A stretch of DNA of 64,000 bases from positions 1,488,001 to 1,552,000 of the forward strand of contig CATOSU010000002.1 of the NCBI GenBank assembly GCA_951812615.1, in the 5' to 3' direction. The stretch is from an uncultured Paracoccaceae bacterium. Its GTDB lineage: Bacteria; Pseudomonadota; Alphaproteobacteria; Rhodobacterales; Rhodobacteraceae. The first letter of the stretch is position 1. Each line of letters begins with the position of its first letter. This document shows, piece by piece, positions 57,114-64,000 of this stretch. Below the pieces are notes generated by a model. It had not been told where the DNA came from and searched no databases. It saw only the letters and a list, made by a program, of their open reading frames with translations. Position numbers and translations under genes: made by a program.

Positions 57114-57173
57114 CAAGAAACCTGCGCGCCTGCGTCACAGGCGGCACGGGCGTGGCTTTGGTCCGGTTTTGGG

Positions 57174-58343
<1,170 letters not shown>

Positions 58344-58501
58344 TTATCGGATGTTCATCGGCGAGAGGGAAGGGCCGTGAACCGGCAAAGATCGATTCAA
58401 AATGCGCGGGAACTCCGCGATTTGGCCAGAAAACGCGCCCTTGTGCGGCCATCTGCACCGGCATCCTGCGGCCCGGTGAACAAGAGCAGGGGTAACCGGG
58501 C

Positions 58502-61129
58502 ATGGCCATTGTGTTCGAAGGTCTGGTCGCAACAGGGCAGACCGCGTTTGACACTGATATCCGCGATTTGCAGATCGTCAGCAGTGCGTCGGGTACATAT
58601 CTGCTGGCTGCGAACGGGGTGAATGGCGGGCTGACGGTGTTCGAGGTCACCGAAGGCGGCGCGTTGCAGCCGGTCGATACGCAGAGCTATCCGGGTTTTG
58701 CCGTTGACGATACACCGGGGCAGGTGGCGGTTGTGGATGTGGGCGGCAGCACGATGGTGCTGGCCGGTGACGACGGAAGCGGCGCCTTTGTCGGCTATAC
58801 GTTGAAGGATAATGGTGCGCTGGGCGGCCGGCAGGATGTGGATTTGCCGAAAACCGACGCGGATTTCGCGGCAATCGTCGAGGTGACGCTGCCGGATTTC
58901 GCGACCGTGCTGATCACCGTCGACGCAAACAGCGGCACCCTGACCAGCTATCTGGACGCGGGCGGGGGTGAGTTTTCGGCGGGCAAGACATTGAAAACCG
59001 GTCTCGACATGGACGGGCCGGTGCTGATGGCGTCCTGTGTGGTGGGGGGCAACAGCTATGTCCTGATTGCCGACACCAGCGTGCAGGGCGTTTCCAGCTA
59101 TCGCGTCAGCGGCAGCAAGGGTGTGATTGAAGAGACGGACCAGTTCGGGCTGGATCAGGGGCTGGGCGCCAACATGCCAACGGCGCTGATCACGGTTGAG
59201 GCCTATGGCGAGACCTGGGTGATCCTTGGCGCGTCGGAGAGCAGTTCGCTGAGTGTTTTGCGGCTGGATGGCGGCGGGACGCTGCGCCTTGCCGATCATG
59301 TGACCGACACGCTGGACACCCGGTTTGGCCGTGCCGAGGCGGTGGCCGTGTTCGAGGCTGACGGGCAGGTGTTTGTCATTGCCGGGGGGGCGGACGGGGG
59401 CATGTCGCTGTTTTCCCTGCTGCCCGGGGGGCGGCTGTTGTATCGCGAGAGCCAGAGCCACGAAACCGGGATGGGCCTGTCCGGGATTACCGACATCGAG
59501 ACCAGCGTGACCGGCGATACGGTTCAGATATTCGTTGCGTCGTCCGACAGCGCCGGTGTTGCGGGCTTTTCGATGGATCTGAGCGATCTGGGGAAGGTTC
59601 AGGAAGCCGGCGGAGAGGTCGAAGGGTCGGGGAAGGCGGATATCCTGTGCGGGACAGGAAACGGGTCGGACCATCTGGACGGTAAGGGTGGCGATGATGT
59701 GTTGTATGCGGGTGATCATGATACCGAACTGAGCGGCGGCGGCGGGCGCGATACATTTGTTCTGCGTCCTTCGGATGCGACATATGTGATCAACGATTTC
59801 GAAGCCGGGCGCGACCGGCTGGATCTGTCGCTGTTCCCGATGTTGCGGTCTCCGCTGCAACTGGATTTTACCGTGACGGCAACAGGTGCCCGCATTGATT
59901 ACGGGGATACGGTGATCATCATTCAGAACGCCGGGGGGGACGCGCTGACGACGGACCAGATCTGGACGGGCGGTTTCGACTGGGCCGACCGTCATTATTT
60001 CGAGGACGGGGCGACGCAACCGCCATGGCCGGAGGAGGACCCCGGTGACCCGTCCGGCGGGCGCAATCCGCCGCCGCCGCCCCCGGAACCACCGCACTCC
60101 CCGCCGGCGGCACCGGCCCAGCCGGAGACCGCGCTACCGCCGGACATGGACGTCTTCTATGCCGGGACCGACAAGGCAGAGGTCGTCAAGGGCAGAGAGT
60201 TTGAAAACGACCTGACCCTGCTGGGCGGCGGTGCGGATGATCTGTGGGACAAGGGCGGCGACAACTTTGCCGACGGCGGTGCGGGCGACGACACGCTTTC
60301 GGCCAATGGCGGGAATGACACGCTGCTTGGCGCGCAGGGGCACGATTCGATTACCGGGTTCGGTGGCGACGATCATCTGGACGGTCAGGACGGGAAGGAT
60401 ACCGTGTGGGGCGGGTTGGGCGATGATTACATTGCCGGTGGCGCGGGCAAGGATCTGATCGGTGGCGCCGAGGGTGACGACACCCATTACGGCGGTGCCG
60501 ACAATGACACGATTTACGGCGGCGAAGGTGATGATCTGGCCGTCGGTCAGGGCGGCAACGATCAGGTCTGGATGAGCGTGGACGACGACACCGCCTATGG
60601 CGGAGACGGAGACGATTCGCTGGGTGGCGGCGACGGCGATGATCTCGTTCTGGGCGAGGCGGGCGACGATCTGTTGTATGGTGGCTGGCACCATGACACG
60701 CTTTATGGCGGTGACGGCGATGACGTCATCTGGTCGGGTCCGGGCGATGATATTGTATTCGGCGGGGCCGGGAACGACACCGTTGGCGGCGGTGACGATG
60801 ACGATATCGTCTATGCAGATGCCGGTGACGACGAGGTGTGGGGCGGCATCGGCGACGATTACCTGTACGGCGGCAGCGGCAATGATACGCTGGACGGCGA
60901 GGCCGGGGTCGATGCGTTTGTTTTCGGCCCGGACCACGGGAGTGACCGGATTTCCCGGTTCTCGCTGACCGAAGACTATATCTTTTACGAGATTGCCGGG
61001 CTGAGCTTTGGCCATCTGTCGATCACGGACAGTGGTGGCGACGCTGTCATTCAGTCAGATGCCGGTGAGATTATCCTGAGCGGGATAAGCGCAGCGGATC
61101 TGACGCCGGACAGTTTCGTGTTTCTCTGA
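58502..61129 (+). CDS. Large RTX calcium-binding protein with beta-propeller-like N terminus
   Basis: An 875-residue acidic protein without a Sec signal. Residues 1-365 show repeated four-strand blades (for example GTYLLAANGVNGGLTVFEV, SLSVLRLDGGGTLRLADHV), suggesting a lactonase-like beta-propeller. A first short RTX block follows (GGDDVLYAG), then a Pro-rich linker at about 515-545. The main block of GGxGxDxx(L/I/Y) nonapeptides spans about 580-810, before a non-repetitive C-terminal end suited to type I secretion. No secretion genes are adjacent. A role as adhesin or matrix protein is inferred. Confidence 0.88.
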   Translation: MAIVFEGLVATGQTAFDTDIRDLQIVSSASGTYLLAANGVNGGLTVFEVTEGGALQPVDTQSYPGFAVDDTPGQVAVVDVGGSTMVLAGDDGSGAFVGYTLKDNGALGGRQDVDLPKTDADFAAIVEVTLPDFATVLITVDANSGTLTSYLDAGGGEFSAGKTLKTGLDMDGPVLMASCVVGGNSYVLIADTSVQGVSSYRVSGSKGVIEETDQFGLDQGLGANMPTALITVEAYGETWVILGASESSSLSVLRLDGGGTLRLADHVTDTLDTRFGRAEAVAVFEADGQVFVIAGGADGGMSLFSLLPGGRLLYRESQSHETGMGLSGITDIETSVTGDTVQIFVASSDSAGVAGFSMDLSDLGKVQEAGGEVEGSGKADILCGTGNGSDHLDGKGGDDVLYAGDHDTELSGGGGRDTFVLRPSDATYVINDFEAGRDRLDLSLFPMLRSPLQLDFTVTATGARIDYGDTVIIIQNAGGDALTTDQIWTGGFDWADRHYFEDGATQPPWPEEDPGDPSGGRNPPPPPPEPPHSPPAAPAQPETALPPDMDVFYAGTDKAEVVKGREFENDLTLLGGGADDLWDKGGDNFADGGAGDDTLSANGGNDTLLGAQGHDSITGFGGDDHLDGQDGKDTVWGGLGDDYIAGGAGKDLIGGAEGDDTHYGGADNDTIYGGEGDDLAVGQGGNDQVWMSVDDDTAYGGDGDDSLGGGDGDDLVLGEAGDDLLYGGWHHDTLYGGDGDDVIWSGPGDDIVFGGAGNDTVGGGDDDDIVYADAGDDEVWGGIGDDYLYGGSGNDTLDGEAGVDAFVFGPDHGSDRISRFSLTEDYIFYEIAGLSFGHLSITDSGGDAVIQSDAGEIILSGISAADLTPDSFVFL

Positions 61130-61201
61130 ACCGGCATGCGCGGGAGTCAAATCGGGCGCACCTTTGAGTGCGCCCGATCCGGAATTCCTGCTGACTGAAA
61201 C

Positions 61202-61429
61202 TCAGTTGCTGGAGGACGAGGACGAGGACGATGTTGCATCATCATCGTCGCCAATCACCACACCGACGACAATCAGAGCGGCAACCGCTGCGGCCGCGGT
61301 AACCGTGGTGCCGGCAAGGGTCCCACCCAGTGCACCCGGAGCCGGGGCCGGCGGAATGGCCTGAGCCTGCGCGATCGGCGCGGAAAGGCCCAGCAAGATC
61401 AGGGAAAGTGCGGCAATAGTCTTGGTCAT
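61202..61429 (-). CDS. Small YjbE-like exported protein
   Basis: A 75-residue protein with a signal peptide (cleavage after AQA near 23), a Pro/Gly-rich stretch, an Ala/Val/Ile hydrophobic helix (AAAVAALIVVGVVIG) and an acidic DDDD followed by a polyserine tail. Length, layout and low-complexity end resemble YjbE of the yjbEFGH exopolysaccharide operon, with Thr there and Ser here. It follows the YjbF- and YjbH-like genes on the same strand after a 116-bp gap. Confidence 0.72.
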   Translation of the reverse strand: MTKTIAALSLILLGLSAPIAQAQAIPPAPAPGALGGTLAGTTVTAAAAVAALIVVGVVIGDDDDATSSSSSSSSN

Positions 61430-61545
61430 AATCGGAACCTTTCGGTGGCAAACTAACTTGCTGTTTACCGTAGACAGTGGAAATGCTCAACGCAATCCTT
61501 TCTTGATTGTTAACAGCCGCGGGCCGGTTTCTGCTGGCGTTCCGG

Positions 61546-62229
61546 TTACTTTGTCAGCCTGCGAAACCTCAGATATCCAACATCGGGCCCGGCCCACTGC
61601 CGGGATTGCCAGGCCAGACCGGACGCCGAATCAATCCAGTAGTCGTTCTGGATTTCCCCGTCGGGACCCTGGCAGAATTCGCGCACGTGCCTTGTGCGGT
61701 GGGCGTGTTCGATGATCGTGACCGTGGCTGACCCCATGTCGGTCACTTCGCAGGCAAAATTGATCTCGACCGATTTGTTGTCGTAAGCCAGAAAGAACAT
61801 GCGCCTTTCGCCGCCGCCGACGGGGCCGATTTTGGTCGGAACCTGTTGCACGTCGCTGGAAATCAGGTCTCCGCCCATGCCGCGAGCGGAGATAAGCACC
61901 TCGTTGCGCAGGGTCAGGGAGGCGTCGTCTTCGCTGCGCCAGGACACGGTGGTTCCGATCCGCGGATCCTGAGTTACCCCGCCGACATAGAGATAAGCCA
62001 GCTGATCGCGGCGTTCGACCACGACCTCCATGAACGATCCTTCGAGCTGGTCCAGAGCGGCGCGGGTAACCGGCGGGCGTTCGACCTTGGGCTGCAGCCG
62101 GGCGGCGGCGCCGGCGCGGACGGTTTCGTAGATTTCGAGGTTCAGGGACGGGCGTTCATCCCCGCCGCTGCAAGCCGCGAGCAGACTGAGGAGCAATCCG
62201 GCCATGGCGGGGCGGTTCAGGCGTATCAA
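61546..62229 (-). CDS. yjbF: YjbF/GfcB-type exopolysaccharide lipoprotein
   Basis: A 227-residue protein with a lipoprotein signal (LLLSLLAAC, lipidated Cys at about residue 20) and the YjbF/GfcB pattern: VVVERRDQLAYLYVGGVTQDPRIGTTVSWRS (in part) in the middle and DYWIDSASGLAWQSRQWAGPD near the end. Members support assembly or export of group 4 capsule-like polymers at the outer membrane. Its start overlaps the YjbH stop by 4 bp. Confidence 0.87.
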   Translation of the reverse strand: MIRLNRPAMAGLLLSLLAACSGGDERPSLNLEIYETVRAGAAARLQPKVERPPVTRAALDQLEGSFMEVVVERRDQLAYLYVGGVTQDPRIGTTVSWRSEDDASLTLRNEVLISARGMGGDLISSDVQQVPTKIGPVGGGERRMFFLAYDNKSVEINFACEVTDMGSATVTIIEHAHRTRHVREFCQGPDGEIQNDYWIDSASGLAWQSRQWAGPDVGYLRFRRLTK

Positions 62230-64000
62230 TTCCAGAACCTCGCTTTCTGGGACTGCAGGGCGTTGCGGTGGGCTTCGCGCACCTGCGGGTAGAGCCGGCC
62301 AGGCACGTGCAGCTTGGCGCCGCCGTCGCGCTGAATCGGGCGGACCGTTGTGCCGATGGCCTGACGGCTGGGCTTGCCGAGGAACCAGCTGACCGGGATG
62401 CGGACCCGGATGCCCTTGTCGAACGAGCCTTCGCCGAAATCCTGCGCGCTGGCACTGGTCAGGGTGAAGAAGCCGCCGACGAGGACGCCGTTGTCAAATT
62501 CCCGGTCGATGGTGAAGGTCGCTCCGACGTCGCCGGCCAGATAGCGGCCAACGTCGATCTGACCGTAAAACCCGTTTCTGAAGTTGTAATAGGCGCTGGC
62601 ATGGCCGGTGATCACGTCGTAATCCTGAAAGGTGAACTGCTGATTGAAGTCCCGCTGAACCGCCCAGTTGGCTTCGACCCCGAGGCCCAGCCGGCTGTTG
62701 ACGGGTTTCCACAGAAGTTCGGTCGAGATGCCGCCGAACATCGGTTCGAGATAGCCGAAGGTGACGCGGCCAAAGAGGTCGGGGCCCGGTTTCCACTGGT
62801 AGGCAGCGAAGAGGTTGTTGATCGTGGTGTCGTATTGCGCGTAGCGCACGGCATTGGTGCGCACTGGCGGCAGGTTCGAAACCGACACCCGTCTGCTGTC
62901 GGCGATGTTGCCCCAGATCCGCTGGCGCAGGCCGCCGGAGATCAGCCAGTTTGGCGCCGGGCGATAGGTGCCGCGCAGTTCGACCCCGACATCCAGACGG
63001 AAGGGCACATCGGGGTCAAAATAGGACTGTGAAAAATATGGGGCCAGCGACCAGCTGAAACCGGGGTAAAGCCCGTCGCCCTCGACCGCGGTTTCCGCCA
63101 GCGCGGGCGGGTCGCCATAGCCCAGCACGGCCTCGATTGCCGCTGCGGCGTCGGCGTCGAACTCCAGCGCTTCGAGATCTGACCGGCGGACCGTCACGGC
63201 ATTCAGCGCCATGCCGTTGTTCACCTCGATCAGGCGGAAGGTTTCGACCGAGGGCGGCATGACCCGGGTCATGGCCCGCGCGGCGCGGCCGACGGCGTTC
63301 ATGTGCGACCGGTAGCGGTAGTTGCGATAGCGCAGTTCGGCCGAATTGGCCTTTACGTCCAGCGTTTCGAGGATCAGGCCGTCCTCGCGCAGGATCGGGT
63401 CCAGCAGGTCGCGCAGCGCCAGAGGCACCTGCTCGTTTTCCGCCCATGCGGTGTCCCACAGCTCGGGGCTGACATTTCTGTCGGGGCGCGGCTGTATCGG
63501 AGCGGCAGCGGGGATGCGCATCGGGGTCGCCGGGTAATAGGGGCTGAGCTGAATCTGCGCGGTCAGGCCGAATTCCGAGCCGTACATATAGTAGGCGCCC
63601 AGACGGGTCATCGGCGTTGCCTGATACTCGACACCGAAGTTGATACTGGATTTGCGCTCGAACACGTTGCTGCGCTGGGTCTCGATCTCGTAGGCGTCCG
63701 AGGAGTATTCCAGCTTTAGGCCCCATTTCTCGCTGGGCTGCCATTCAAGCCCGCCGAACGGGGCCATCGGCCCGCGAAACCACTGATCATAGGACAGCTG
63801 GCCTCCGGTGCCGCCCGGTGTGAAGCGCGGCCGGTCGTCCCCGAAGGGCGAGCCGATCGAGCCATATGAGCCCAGCCGCCCCCAGCCGAGGCCGGCGGTC
63901 AGCTTCAGTTTGCCGGGATTGCGGGCGGATCCGATTGCCGGTGTCTGAAAGGTTTTGGTCGCGACGATATATTCGGCGGCATTGACACCGGTGCCGGCGA
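62226..64000 (-). CDS. yjbH: YjbH-type outer-membrane exopolysaccharide protein (5' end outside window)
   Basis: At least 590 codons of a DUF940/YjbH protein, open at the window edge. The frame continues upstream of an internal ATG at 63767 with family-like sequence (KLKLTAGLGWGRLGSYGSIG, GGTGGQLSYDQWFRGPMAPF), so that ATG is not the start. The rest is rich in alternating amphipathic strands ending in aromatic residues, as in outer-membrane beta barrels (YYNFRNGFYGQIDVGRYLAG). It probably forms the export channel for the polymer; YjbF and a YjbE-like protein follow it. Confidence 0.88.
   Translation of the reverse strand, partial: AGTGVNAAEYIVATKTFQTPAIGSARNPGKLKLTAGLGWGRLGSYGSIGSPFGDDRPRFTPGGTGGQLSYDQWFRGPMAPFGGLEWQPSEKWGLKLEYSSDAYEIETQRSNVFERKSSINFGVEYQATPMTRLGAYYMYGSEFGLTAQIQLSPYYPATPMRIPAAAPIQPRPDRNVSPELWDTAWAENEQVPLALRDLLDPILREDGLILETLDVKANSAELRYRNYRYRSHMNAVGRAARAMTRVMPPSVETFRLIEVNNGMALNAVTVRRSDLEALEFDADAAAAIEAVLGYGDPPALAETAVEGDGLYPGFSWSLAPYFSQSYFDPDVPFRLDVGVELRGTYRPAPNWLISGGLRQRIWGNIADSRRVSVSNLPPVRTNAVRYAQYDTTINNLFAAYQWKPGPDLFGRVTFGYLEPMFGGISTELLWKPVNSRLGLGVEANWAVQRDFNQQFTFQDYDVITGHASAYYNFRNGFYGQIDVGRYLAGDVGATFTIDREFDNGVLVGGFFTLTSASAQDFGEGSFDKGIRVRIPVSWFLGKPSRQAIGTTVRPIQRDGGAKLHVPGRLYPQVREAHRNALQSQKARFWN

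Noticed and set aside
60226-60920. Short regular repeats that might suggest a CRISPR array
   Set aside because: They are coding RTX nonapeptides (GGxGxDxx) inside one open frame, with no identical repeats or unique spacers.
63744-63767. The ATG at 63767 as the start of the YjbH-type protein
   Set aside because: The same frame continues upstream to the window edge with family-like sequence and there is no ribosome site.

Overview
This is a GC-rich chromosomal segment from an alphaproteobacterium, most likely a Rhodobacteraceae member of the Roseobacter group. The evidence is an RpoE/ChrR singlet-oxygen sigma module, TRAP and branched-chain-amino-acid-type ABC transporters, FnrL-type boxes, an alphaproteobacterial LexA box (GAAC-N7-GAAC), a nicking-type MutL without MutH, and a Mn-type SitABCD operon. 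I cannot name the genus. No tRNA, rRNA, CRISPR array or prophage was seen.

Layout. 1-4.5 kb is an insertion-sequence landing zone. It holds the start of deoC (cut by the window edge), a LysR gene split by an IS256-family element whose 7-bp target duplication is still visible, and an IS3-family (IS407-type) element that truncates the 5' end of another gene. 4.6-11.5 kb holds a LysR regulator and a divergent catabolic module: a CoA ligase, an enoyl-CoA hydratase-like protein and a TetR regulator on one side, and TRAP transporter genes dctPQM on the other, with two matching palindromic operators between them. 12-13.2 kb holds a secreted coiled-coil protein with an FNR-like box. 13.5-21.7 kb carries a fused 5-oxoprolinase/hydantoinase, mutL-rmuC and a membrane class III nucleotide cyclase. 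21.7-26.2 kb is the rpoE-chrR module, divergent from an FAD oxidoreductase-DUF1365-DUF3833 set through a facing pair of RpoE-like promoters. An IS630-family element (26.2-27.3 kb) sits exactly on the stop codon of a saccharopine dehydrogenase gene, the last of a lysine-metabolism/GST cluster.

31-38.3 kb contains an orphan formate dehydrogenase alpha subunit, an M20-type amidohydrolase, a HemG-like flavodoxin with an FnrL-like box, and a response regulator/hybrid kinase pair. 38.5-48.7 kb is one acyl-CoA/transport island: an AMP-forming acyl-CoA ligase, livG, livH, two small proteins, livM, livK, livF, an opposite-strand protein made of two copies of one domain, and a second CoA ligase of the PaaK type. 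48.8-53.5 kb has a fused iron-type ABC permease without partners, a COG0523 GTPase overlapping an amidohydrolase, and a 100-residue tandem-repeat protein whose promoter carries a LexA box. 53.5-57.1 kb is sitABCD with Fur/Mur-like boxes. 57.2-64 kb is a surface-polymer region: UDP-galactopyranose mutase, a large RTX protein and a YjbE/YjbF/YjbH-type exopolysaccharide secretion set that runs off the window.

The genes are mostly ordinary for the clade. The least described items are the SOS-linked tandem-repeat protein, the two-copy-domain protein beside the liv/CoA-ligase island, the island itself (substrate unknown), the TetR-operator module, and a recurrent intergenic motif found three times.
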